From positions 1 through 9,930 of the forward strand of contig JAFDVT010000479.1 of assembly GCA_018268875.1 (NCBI GenBank): a DNA stretch of 9,930 bases, given 5' to 3'. The stretch comes from Acidobacteriota bacterium (GTDB lineage: Bacteria > Acidobacteriota > Terriglobia > Bryobacterales > Bryobacteraceae). Below, in pieces: positions 1-5,947 of the stretch. Position 1 is the stretch's first letter. The number at the start of each line of letters is the position of its first letter. The position numbers and the translations under genes are program-made. The notes below the pieces were generated by a model. The model ran no database searches, was not told where the DNA came from, and saw only the letters and a program-made list of their open reading frames with translations.

Positions 1-411
1 CAGCAGGGTTTCGGCAAGGCCTTTCCAGCTTCTGCCCGGGACGTACGCCTTGCCGAACTTGCCCGCCAGTTCGTCGAAGTACGCGCGCACGCGGTCGGTC
101 CGCTTCTGCAGCGCCAAGGCCAGCAGACGCTGATCATCCCGCTCATCGGGCGACTCTTCGCGCAACACCTGCAACAGCTTTTCGGAACCCGGTTTGGCCC
201 GGTACAGGACGTTCTTGCCGCTTCGCCGGTCCTCTACGAACCCGGCCTGCTTCAACTGGGCGAGGTGGGTCGAAATCCGGCTCTGCCGCATGGAAAGGAT
301 CTCTTGCAATTCCGCGACGGACAGTTCCTCGCGTTCGAGCAGCAGCACAATCCGCAATCGCCCCGGATCGGAAAGCAGGCGCAGGGATTGGGCAAGATCG
401 CTACCGGGCAT
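1..411 (-). CDS. ArsR-family transcriptional regulator, probably the N-terminal part of an ArsR-methyltransferase fusion (3' end beyond window)
   Basis: Translating the minus strand from the ATG at 411-409 gives 137 residues, open to the window edge, so the C-terminus is missing. Residues about 6-75 form a winged helix-turn-helix of ArsR type: LSDPGRLRIVLLL, then a recognition-helix region around MRQSRISTHLAQLKQAG, then a wing RRSGKNVLYR. The ArsR metal-binding CVCDL motif is absent; the equivalent stretch is SVAEL, and the visible part has no cysteine, so classical thiolate metal sensing is unlikely. Residues 91-137 (RVRAYFDELAGKFGKAYVPG and on) resemble the linker that leads into the methyltransferase domain in known ArsR-SAM-methyltransferase fusions; this is recalled similarity, and the domain itself is not in view. 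The gene is divergent from the peroxiredoxin, and the 40-base gap holds a dyad that could be its operator. No strong Shine-Dalgarno is seen. The wHTH call is firm; the fusion is inferred. Confidence 0.85.
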   Translation of the reverse strand, partial: MPGSDLAQSLRLLSDPGRLRIVLLLEREELSVAELQEILSMRQSRISTHLAQLKQAGFVEDRRSGKNVLYRAKPGSEKLLQVLREESPDERDDQRLLALALQKRTDRVRAYFDELAGKFGKAYVPGRSWKGLAETLL

Positions 412-420
412 CGGAAAGAC

Positions 421-440
421 TTTCAATGTTAACAGGTAAA
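421..440. promoter_or_regulatory. Imperfect dyad in the divergent promoter gap, candidate operator
   Basis: The 40-base gap between the divergent regulator and the peroxiredoxin contains the perfect 8-base palindrome TGTTAACA at 427-434. It is flanked symmetrically by TTT (421-423) and AAA (438-440), giving TTT-N3-TGTTAACA-N3-AAA. ArsR-family dimers usually bind AT-rich dyads near their own promoter, and this is the only AT-rich symmetric element in the gap. Binding by the adjacent regulator is inference. Confidence 0.4.
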
Positions 441-451
441 CTGGTCCTCAT

Positions 452-919
452 ATGCTGCTCAAGGCCAAGGACCCAGTGCCCGCCATCGAAACCCAGGACG
501 ACACCGGCAAGCCCTTCCGTTTCGATTCGCTGCGGGGCAAACGCGTCGTGCTGTTCTTCTATCCCAAGGCCGATACCCCGGGCTGTACCACCGAGGCATG
601 CGGCTTCCGTGACGAGCAGGAAAAGTTCCAGGCGGCCGACACGGTGATAGTGGGGGTATCCCCCGACAAGGAAACGGCGCAGGCCAAGTTCCGCAAAAAG
701 TTCGACTTGCCGTACATCCTGCTGGCCGACAAGGATCACTCGGTTGCCGAGGCGTTCGGCGTCTGGGGCGAAAAGAAGTTCATGGGCCGCACCTATATGG
801 GTGTGAACCGGACGACGTTCGTCATCGGCAAGACCGGCAAAATCGAGCATGTGTTTGAAAAGGTGAAGCCGGAAGGTCACGCCGCCGAGGTGATCGGGTA
901 CCTGACGAAAAGCGCCTGA
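452..919 (+). CDS. bcp: Thioredoxin-dependent peroxiredoxin, BCP/PrxQ type
   Basis: This 155-residue protein has the usual length for the BCP/PrxQ family, which reduces hydrogen peroxide and organic hydroperoxides in the cytoplasm using thioredoxin. The active-site segment YPKADTPGCTTEACGFRD carries the peroxidatic cysteine C45 with the conserved P-x3-T/S-x2-C spacing. C50, five residues later, is the resolving cysteine of the atypical two-Cys PrxQ class. R120 in VNRTTFVIG is the conserved arginine that lowers the pKa of the peroxidatic cysteine. There is no signal peptide. The ATG at 452 begins at the typical family N-terminus (LLKAKDPVPAIE). The ribosome site is weak: only AGG at 434-436 is seen. 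It is divergent from the ArsR-type gene, which may control it. All key residues are present. Confidence 0.96.
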   Translation: MLLKAKDPVPAIETQDDTGKPFRFDSLRGKRVVLFFYPKADTPGCTTEACGFRDEQEKFQAADTVIVGVSPDKETAQAKFRKKFDLPYILLADKDHSVAEAFGVWGEKKFMGRTYMGVNRTTFVIGKTGKIEHVFEKVKPEGHAAEVIGYLTKSA

Positions 920-965
920 CGGAGAATTCTCTCGCGCGGCACTCCAAAAATCCTAAACATCTCAA

Positions 966-1045
966 CGGGCGCCCGATAAGGTTGATAATCGCCCGAAATG
1001 GGCGATGGCTGCGACGGTCTCCTAGTCAGGTTTCCCGTAAGCCAT
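966..1045 (+). other. Leader with potential stacked hairpins and alternative pairings, upstream of the FecR-domain gene
   Basis: The 191-base gap between the peroxiredoxin and the FecR gene holds several complementary segments. A perfect 10-base palindrome CGGGCGCCCG lies at 966-975. ATCGCCC (988-994) pairs with GGGCGAT (1000-1006) around the loop GAAAT. ATGGCT (1005-1010) pairs with AGCCAT (1040-1045), enclosing ACGG (1014-1017) paired with CCGT (1035-1038). CGGGCG (966-971) could instead pair with CGCCCG (990-995), which excludes the second hairpin. It could be the peroxiredoxin terminator, a structured 5' UTR of the FecR gene, or chance in GC-rich DNA. It matches no riboswitch class that I recognise, and no U-tract follows. 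Confidence 0.35.
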
Positions 1046-1110
1046 TGAATCTGAAGGAGCAGATGCTCTACCGAGCGATGATTTCCGAGGATTTTTGGAG
1101 AAGAAAGATA

Positions 1111-1794
1111 ATGAAAGAGTTTACTCCCAGATCGTTCCTCGCCATGACGCTTGTCCTGACGGTCGGCCAAGCGTATGCCGCCGCGCCGACGGTGGGCCTT
1201 GTGGTGGCGAGAAGCACAATTCGAATCGATTCCAGTCCGGTTCGCGGCAATGCCACGGTTTTCAACGGCAATGTGCTCGAATCGGACGGTGGCTCGAGCG
1301 AACTCCGTCTCACCAACGGGGGCTCGGTCCAAATGGCCCCTAACGCCCGGGTCCGGATGTTCCAGAATGTCGCCGAACTGCAGTCCGGCAAGATTCAGAT
1401 GTCTGGCGTCCAGGCCAATGCGAACCAGATCCGCGTGGAAGCCGCTCCCGGCGCCTCCGCGATTCTGGACCGCACGGGGGATCGTGTCGTAGTCGGCTCC
1501 CTCAAGGGCGCTGTCCGCGTCACCAACAAGCAGGGCCTGCTGCTGGCTCGCCTGGAACCCGGCAATACGCTGGCGTTCGAAGACGGCCAGCAGACGCAGG
1601 CGCAGACGCAGCCTCCGACCGCCGATACCGGCAACGGTGCGGGAGCCAATACCGGAACGTCTACCCCGAGTGGTTTGGCGCGAATGAGTGTCGCGCAAAG
1701 ATTCGGTCTCTTTGCTGGCATCGGCGCTGGGATAGTCGCTCCCGTGGTCTTCGTCGCTACCCGCAACAACAACCCTCCCGGGGTCTCTAAGTAA
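1111..1794 (+). CDS. Secreted FecR-domain protein with C-terminal membrane anchor
   Basis: This 227-residue protein starts at ATG 1111, with GGAG at 1097-1100 ten bases upstream. In-frame ATGs at 982, 1063 (after AAGGAG at 1054-1059) and 1078 would add an N-terminal extension. I chose 1111 because it gives a clean signal peptide (MKEFTPRSFLAMTLVLTVG, cleavage near QAYA-AAP). Residues about 30-155 match the FecR domain pattern: an ELRLTNGGSVQMAPNARVRM strand-turn segment, then a QSGKIQMSG strand, an IRVEAAPGASAIL segment and VVVGSLKGAVRVTN. A Gln/Thr/Gly-rich linker (about 160-190) is followed by one hydrophobic segment (FGLFAGIGAGIVAPVVFVA) and a short polar tail. Classical FecR proteins regulate a sigma factor and have a cytoplasmic N-terminal domain; here the whole domain should be periplasmic, and no ECF sigma gene is nearby. 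The ligand and role are unknown. Confidence 0.85.
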   Translation: MKEFTPRSFLAMTLVLTVGQAYAAAPTVGLVVARSTIRIDSSPVRGNATVFNGNVLESDGGSSELRLTNGGSVQMAPNARVRMFQNVAELQSGKIQMSGVQANANQIRVEAAPGASAILDRTGDRVVVGSLKGAVRVTNKQGLLLARLEPGNTLAFEDGQQTQAQTQPPTADTGNGAGANTGTSTPSGLARMSVAQRFGLFAGIGAGIVAPVVFVATRNNNPPGVSK

Positions 1795-1805
1795 GCCTCC
1801 AACGA

Positions 1806-1882
1806 ACGACGGCAACGTCGTCAAGGACAACAACCGGCGGCGAAGCGTGCACCTTAACCGGGGGCCGCTTCGCCGCTCGTTC
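1806..1882 (+). terminator. Tandem hairpins after the FecR gene, possible terminator without a U-tract
   Basis: Two potential hairpins follow the stop codon. ACGACG (1806-1811) pairs with CGTCGT (1816-1821) across the GNRA tetraloop GCAA. Then an 11-base stem forms between GCGGCGAAGCG (1837-1847) and CGCTTCGCCGC (1866-1876). GAACGA (1804-1809) can alternatively pair with TCGTTC (1877-1882). No T-run follows, so this is not a canonical intrinsic terminator, but an 11-base perfect stem at a gene end is likely to matter for termination or mRNA stability. Confidence 0.5.
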
Positions 1883-1915
1883 AGGTAGACTGGCGGAAGA
1901 AGTCGACCAATCACC

Positions 1916-2758
1916 ATGGAAAACCTCTTTGCCTCCACCGGCATGGCCGCGGGCTATGCCGCCCATCGCCCTCCGGTCCATCCAGAGGTCTTGCGCCTGG
2001 CTGCCACCCACCAACAACAGCGCCACCTCGGGGCTGCTGGAGCCACAATCTCGGCCCCTGTTGGGTTTGAACCGACCTACGCGCTTGATGTCGGCTGCGG
2101 TTCCGGCGTCTCGGCCAAAGCCTTGCGCGACGTCCTGCCGCAGACTTCTACGGTCGTCGGGCTCGAACCCGCCGAATCGATGCTTCGTTCGGCCCGGGCC
2201 GCCGGCATGCTCACCGCCGCCGTTGCCGGCCGCGCCGAAAGCTTGCCCTTCGCCTCCGGCACCTTTGGTTTGATCACCGCGGCAGGCTCGCTCAACTATA
2301 CGGACGATCTACCGGCCTTCTTCACCGAAGCTGCCCGCGTACTCCACCCGTCGTCGGGTTCGCTTGTGGTGTACGATTTCTCCCCGGGCCGTATTATGAC
2401 CGGCGATGACCTCCTACAGCACTGGTTCGACAAGGAGTTCATGGTCCGGTATCCGCGCGCCAAAGACAATGCGAAGTTCCTGGACCCGGCCACGCTTGGC
2501 GCAATCATCGCCGGCGCCGGTTCGCCTCTCGCGATGACGTGGGCGAACGAATTCCGGATTCCGCTCATGTTGGACTACGATTTCTACGTCAACTACATGA
2601 TGACGGAGACCAACGTCGCCTACGCGGTCGCAGGCGGCGCCTCCGAGGCGTCCATCCGCGATTGGTGCCGCCGGACGCTGGAGCCGATGTTCCGGGGTGG
2701 CCCCAAAGAGGTTCTGTTCGAGGGCTACGTGGCGATGTTCGCGCCGGTGTCGCGGTAG
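1916..2758 (+). CDS. Class I SAM-dependent methyltransferase (Methyltransf_11 type)
   Basis: This 280-residue cytoplasmic protein has the class I Rossmann methyltransferase core. Motif I is LDVGCGSG at residues 57-64, which binds S-adenosylmethionine. The acidic residue at the end of strand 2 is E84 in VVGLEPAESML. The later AESLPFASGTFGLITAAGSLN segment is typical of the UbiE/Methyltransf_11 group, and VLHPSSGSLVVYDF is the strand 5 region. The C-terminal third (FRIPLMLDYDFYVNYMMTE and on) probably forms the substrate lid. The N-terminus FASTGMAAGYAAHRPPVHPEV is like that of related enzymes, which supports the start at 1916; GGAAGAAG at 1895-1902 is a somewhat distant ribosome site. The substrate cannot be deduced. 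The gene converges on the S41 peptidase with a 7-base gap. The fold is secure, the reaction beyond SAM use is not. Confidence 0.9.
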   Translation: MENLFASTGMAAGYAAHRPPVHPEVLRLAATHQQQRHLGAAGATISAPVGFEPTYALDVGCGSGVSAKALRDVLPQTSTVVGLEPAESMLRSARAAGMLTAAVAGRAESLPFASGTFGLITAAGSLNYTDDLPAFFTEAARVLHPSSGSLVVYDFSPGRIMTGDDLLQHWFDKEFMVRYPRAKDNAKFLDPATLGAIIAGAGSPLAMTWANEFRIPLMLDYDFYVNYMMTETNVAYAVAGGASEASIRDWCRRTLEPMFRGGPKEVLFEGYVAMFAPVSR

Positions 2759-2765
2759 CGGCGGG

Positions 2766-4457
2766 CTATTGGCGCATACCAGCACCGGTGTTGATGTACA
2801 GTAGGGCCGCTTCCAAAACTTCCGCGAAAAACGGCCGGCCGAAGCTCAGCAGATTCTCGCGCGTCATGAAGTCGATCTCCACGTCCGGATGCACGCCCAC
2901 ATTTTCGACGTACGCGGTTTCGGGGAATCCGGCGAACTGCCGCTTCTCCTTGCGCGTCATCAACGATTCGGTGACGCGGACGGACGCCTCGGTGTACGCC
3001 GTCGCTTCGTAGGTCACCACCGTGCCTCCGGCGCCCATCGTGCGCATCCCCACCACGAGCGCGCGACCGTTGTCCTGCAGCATTGCCGCAAAGGCGTCGC
3101 CGCCCGATGCCGACATTTCATCCACCAGCAGGATCACCGGCTTGCTATACGCCGCCGCCGTACCCGGCTTGTCGAGCGAACCGTCGGTTAGCGAAATCGC
3201 ACCCGTCCGGCCTCGCATCTCGCGATTGGCTTCCGCCAGCACGCCGTACACATACTGCAACTGTTCCACCTGCCAGTTGGGCGCGCCCGAGGATCTGGCG
3301 TTGAGGATCGCCGCGTCGTAGGATTGCAGCCACGACGACGTCGCGCGAACCTCAAACCCCAGCGACCGCCACGGATCGTGCATCAAAAGCGAGGTCAGCG
3401 TTTCGCAATAGCTGACAGACCCGCCGGGATTGCGCATCTCGTCGACGATCAGCGCGTCGGTGTGCTGCTGGAAATACTGCATCTCCCGCAAAAATTGATC
3501 CGTCGCCACCGCCGTGTTGGCCGGTGAAAAATTAGGAATTCGAATGAACCCCAGCCGCTTGCCGCCAGCTTCGAACGTGCCGCTGAAGAACGCGTCGGTG
3601 GAATTCGATCCCAGGCGCCGCTGAAAACCGCCCGGCAAGGCGAACATCGGATTGCGTCCACCCTGGTTCAACACCGTCTGCCGCTCCACCGGAAGCATGG
3701 CCACCTGCTTGTCCGCCAGTGGGTTCCGTACTTCGTCGTCCTCCGCGGCCGTTGCCATGCGCTGCGCCGCATTGGCGGCGACCGGCACGGGGCCGAACTC
3801 CATCGGCGTGCCGATCTTCAACCACGGGATGGAAAACCGTTCCACCGCGCCCGTGGCCGCCAACCGGATCTCCACTGTGGACACATCGGGCGTGATCCTC
3901 GGCGCCAGCGGCATCACCTGCTGGGTTCGCGAGGTCAGCCGCGCCGCCGCGAGACGCCTGGTGCTGCGCGTGTTCGCCGCCACCGCGTACTTCCGGAACC
4001 GTTCCAGCCACTCTTCCACGGGATGCCCGTCGAGCGAGATCAACTCGTCGCCGACCGTGAAGGGGAATCGCGACATCGGCAGTCTGGACCGGCTGATGGC
4101 GTCCACCAGAACCTTGCCGTCGTAGATGTCGGTGCTGAAGCCGAGCGACGCCGTCCAGGAACTCGGGAAATAAATCAGGTCGTGGGCGTCGTCGAGCGAT
4201 GCAACGTACTCCACCAGTAGATCGGCGAACTCGAGGTCGTCGGTGGTCGCGCGAGCCCGTTCCACCCAGGGGCCGAGATTGTAAAGGTCGAAGTTACGAA
4301 CGGCTTTCTTCCATTCGTAGGGCCCGTAGTTCTTCCAGAGCACCCCGGCGACGCGCCGGAAATCCGCCTCCCGCTGGCCTGGCGACAGGTTCTGCGAAAA
4401 GGCCGGAAACGCAAAAACCGCCCAAAATCCCAAGGCGGCGGACAGGTATCGCAACAT
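2766..4457 (-). CDS. Secreted S41-family (tail-specific/tricorn-like) peptidase
   Basis: From the ATG at 4457-4455 the product has 563 residues. An upstream in-frame ATG at 4601 would put 48 charged or polar residues ahead of the signal peptide and overlap the divergent gene, so I rejected it. Residues 1-21 form a signal peptide (LSAALGFWAVFAFPAF, cleavage near FSQ). A PDZ-like segment spans about 106-153 (GKVLVDAISR to VGDELISLDG). The S41 core spans about 300-540: ALIVDEMRNPGG, then VDEMSASGGDAF, LQDNGRALVVG and GVHPDVEID. Aligned by eye to E. coli Tsp/Prc, S451 falls at the nucleophile and D462 at D441. The position of the general-base lysine K455 is A476 (TMGAGG instead of TFGKG). H92 in SLDDAHDLIYF could serve as base, as in tricorn-type Ser-His enzymes. 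It is probably periplasmic, with unknown substrate. No strong Shine-Dalgarno is seen. Confidence 0.9.
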   Translation of the reverse strand: MLRYLSAALGFWAVFAFPAFSQNLSPGQREADFRRVAGVLWKNYGPYEWKKAVRNFDLYNLGPWVERARATTDDLEFADLLVEYVASLDDAHDLIYFPSSWTASLGFSTDIYDGKVLVDAISRSRLPMSRFPFTVGDELISLDGHPVEEWLERFRKYAVAANTRSTRRLAAARLTSRTQQVMPLAPRITPDVSTVEIRLAATGAVERFSIPWLKIGTPMEFGPVPVAANAAQRMATAAEDDEVRNPLADKQVAMLPVERQTVLNQGGRNPMFALPGGFQRRLGSNSTDAFFSGTFEAGGKRLGFIRIPNFSPANTAVATDQFLREMQYFQQHTDALIVDEMRNPGGSVSYCETLTSLLMHDPWRSLGFEVRATSSWLQSYDAAILNARSSGAPNWQVEQLQYVYGVLAEANREMRGRTGAISLTDGSLDKPGTAAAYSKPVILLVDEMSASGGDAFAAMLQDNGRALVVGMRTMGAGGTVVTYEATAYTEASVRVTESLMTRKEKRQFAGFPETAYVENVGVHPDVEIDFMTRENLLSFGRPFFAEVLEAALLYINTGAGMRQ

Positions 4458-4595
4458 TTTCGTCAATGACCGTTCCAATCCCGAAACCGCGGGCACATCC
4501 GGGGCGTCCACGCTGTATCCTGTGGGTACACAGACGGCGGCGTCTGAGGCGGCACCGTTCGCTACGCGCAGGATTCCGGGCGGAGATTCACTGAC
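4458..4595. promoter_or_regulatory. Divergent promoter region between the S41 peptidase and the PEGA-protein gene
   Basis: These 138 bases separate two genes transcribed away from each other, so promoters for both should lie here. CGGAG at 4581-4585 is the ribosome site of the plus-strand gene, ten bases before its ATG. I see no convincing -35/-10 pair, and no gene or strong repeat. The assignment rests on gene orientation. Confidence 0.5.
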
Positions 4596-5090
4596 ATGCA
4601 CCGGTTCGTACTTTCCGTTTTACTACTAACGGCCACCCTTTTGCCGCAACTGGTGGCCGCGGACGATTCCAAACCACGGCGATTTCCAAGGATTCGGCTC
4701 GGCGGCATCATGGTGAACGCCGGGTACACGCATTGGTCCGGCGGAGGGCCGTGGTGGCCGGGATATTACGGTTACGGTGGTCCTTACTACGGGTACGGTT
4801 ATGGCTATGGCTGGCCCGGCTGGGGCAGTCCCTGGTTTTGGGGCGGTCCGGGCGGGATTTATCCGGGCTTTTGGTCCGGGTACGGTTTTGCAGGCGGGCG
4901 TGGCGAAGTCAAGCTAAGCGGTCCTGCCCGCGATGCCGAAGTGTACATCGACGGGGCGTTTGCCGGTTCCGCGGGGAAGCTGAAGTCGATGTGGCTCGAC
5001 CCCGGCGTGTACGAGATCGAAGTCAAGCCGGATTACAAACGGAAGGTGTACGTCCTGGGCGGCAAAACGCTGCGCTTAGAGGTCAAGTAA
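4596..5090 (+). CDS. Exported Gly/Tyr/Trp-rich protein with C-terminal PEGA domain
   Basis: This 164-residue protein has three parts. Residues 1-21 are a signal peptide (FVLSVLLLTATLLPQLVA). Residues about 49-103 are a low-complexity segment made almost wholly of Gly, Tyr, Trp, Pro and Phe, with YYGYGG and GYGYGYGW units. Residues 104-164 are a PEGA domain: GEVKLSGPARDAEVYIDG, then LDPGVYEIEVK and a closing LRLEVK strand. PEGA domains are small beta-folds found in bacterial surface proteins and on the outer side of some Ser/Thr kinases. Here the domain is on its own secreted protein. There is no lipobox or membrane anchor, so it is periplasmic or surface exposed. A good ribosome site (CGGAG, 4581-4585) supports the start. 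Its stop codon abuts the next ATG, so the two genes are very likely one operon. A structural or cell-envelope role is inferred. Confidence 0.87.
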   Translation: MHRFVLSVLLLTATLLPQLVAADDSKPRRFPRIRLGGIMVNAGYTHWSGGGPWWPGYYGYGGPYYGYGYGYGWPGWGSPWFWGGPGGIYPGFWSGYGFAGGRGEVKLSGPARDAEVYIDGAFAGSAGKLKSMWLDPGVYEIEVKPDYKRKVYVLGGKTLRLEVK

Positions 5091-5891
5091 ATGGGGAAAA
5101 CGGTCTGGTTCGCAACGGCCATCATCGCGGCTACGGGAATTTTGTTAGCGGCCGACAAAGGACTCCGCCCACGACCCGCCGCCAGTGATTATCCGGGGCG
5201 TTCCGAAGCGCCCGGACCGGGTCGGCCACTGCAAATCGGCGCGGAACTGCTCGGTTCGGACCAGGTGCGCAACACGTTTGCCACCGATTTGAATCGTGGA
5301 TTTCTGGTGGTCGAGGTGGGCTTTTTTCCAAGCAATAGCTGGGATGTGAAATTTACCGATTTTTCTCTGCGGGTGGGCGCGGACAAGTTCATCCGTCCTG
5401 TTGCGCCTTCGACGATCGCGTCGATTCTGCAGTCCAAAATGCTTGGCCGTCACAAACAGCGGGGCGGCGGCGGTGGTGGTGGCGGTGCGAATGGTCCCGG
5501 CGACCTTGTTCTGTACCCTTCGGCGACCATCGGTTATGAATCCGCGGGTGGAATTGACCCGACGGGCCGTCGCAGAACGAACGGCGGCTGGGTCACCGGT
5601 GGAGGCGTCGGCGTCGGAATGGGCGGCAATGGCGGCGGTGGCAATAATCCGCAACCACAAGCCCCGCCACCGCCGGGCGCGAGCGATGCGGATCGCCGCG
5701 TGATGGCCACCGAACTCGAAGACAAAGCACTGCCGGAAGGCGAAACCGCGCAGCCGGTCTCCGGCTACTTGTACTTCCCGCTACCGGAAGATCGCAAGGG
5801 CGGCGGTCCGGACCCGAAGAAAGCCTACGAACTCACCTACCAGGGCGGCGCGACCAAGGTCCGCTTCCCGCTTCCTCTGCCACCGAAGTAG
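5091..5891 (+). CDS. Exported Gly/Pro-rich protein of unknown function, possibly with a DUF4352-like beta-sandwich
   Basis: The ATG follows the previous TAA with no gap, and GAGG inside the upstream gene's end (5079-5082) supplies a ribosome site, so translation is probably coupled. The 266-residue product starts with a signal peptide (VWFATAIIAATGILLA, cleavage near LAA-DKG). Residues about 48-115 are beta-rich (FLVVEVGFFPSNSWDVKFTD, then FSLRVGADKFIRP). Residues 125-132 are eight glycines, 164-184 are Gly-rich, and 187-196 are Gln/Pro-rich. The end (LPEGETAQPVSGYLYFPLPE to YELTYQGG and VRFPLPLPP) returns to beta structure. The order 'F-x-L ... I-R-P', then a 'pGE..sGyLyFplP' segment, recalls the immunoglobulin-like DUF4352/telokin-like proteins, with a Gly-rich insertion between the halves. 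That comparison is tentative. It is probably periplasmic and acts with the PEGA protein. Confidence 0.8.
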   Translation: MGKTVWFATAIIAATGILLAADKGLRPRPAASDYPGRSEAPGPGRPLQIGAELLGSDQVRNTFATDLNRGFLVVEVGFFPSNSWDVKFTDFSLRVGADKFIRPVAPSTIASILQSKMLGRHKQRGGGGGGGGANGPGDLVLYPSATIGYESAGGIDPTGRRRTNGGWVTGGGVGVGMGGNGGGGNNPQPQAPPPPGASDADRRVMATELEDKALPEGETAQPVSGYLYFPLPEDRKGGGPDPKKAYELTYQGGATKVRFPLPLPPK

Positions 5892-5916
5892 CGGCGCAAT
5901 CGGTTACTCCTGGAAG

Positions 5917-5939
5917 AAGGAGCGCCAATCGCGACGCTC
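5917..5939 (+). promoter_or_regulatory. Distant Shine-Dalgarno with hairpin before the membrane-protein gene
   Basis: AAGGAG at 5917-5922 is a perfect Shine-Dalgarno core but lies 25 bases before the ATG at 5948, and no in-frame start codon lies closer. GAGCG (5920-5924) can pair with CGCTC (5935-5939), which would bring the purine stretch near the start codon but would also cover half of it. The site may therefore be modulated by structure. The pairing is visible; its effect is inferred. Confidence 0.3.
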
Positions 5940-5947
5940 ATCCATCG

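Noticed and set aside
966..1045. Cyclic-di-GMP (GEMM) riboswitch
   Set aside because: The conserved GEMM core sequences and tetraloop-receptor layout are absent; only hairpins in GC-rich DNA are visible.
1040..1085. tRNA-like segment on the minus strand (CGGTAGAGCATCTG with a D-arm look and a possible anticodon-type stem)
   Set aside because: There is no T-arm with GGTTCGA-type sequence, no acceptor stem, and the anticodon-like loop has six bases instead of seven. It is a chance resemblance.
877..1944. 355-codon minus-strand open frame opposite the FecR gene
   Set aside because: It lies opposite the clear FecR-domain coding frame, is rich in Arg and His without a domain pattern, and is explained by high GC codon bias.
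2738..2790. Terminator between the convergent methyltransferase and peptidase genes (CCGGTG and CACCGG)
   Set aside because: The stem is only six bases with a loop of more than 35 bases and lies within both coding ends; no T-run follows.
4458..4601. Upstream ATG at 4601 for the S41 peptidase
   Set aside because: It would add 48 residues before a clear signal peptide and overlap the divergent gene's start.
5457..5490. GGC/GGT repeat tract as a contingency or phase-variable locus
   Set aside because: The tract encodes eight glycines with mixed codons, and triplet changes would keep the frame, so on/off switching is not expected.
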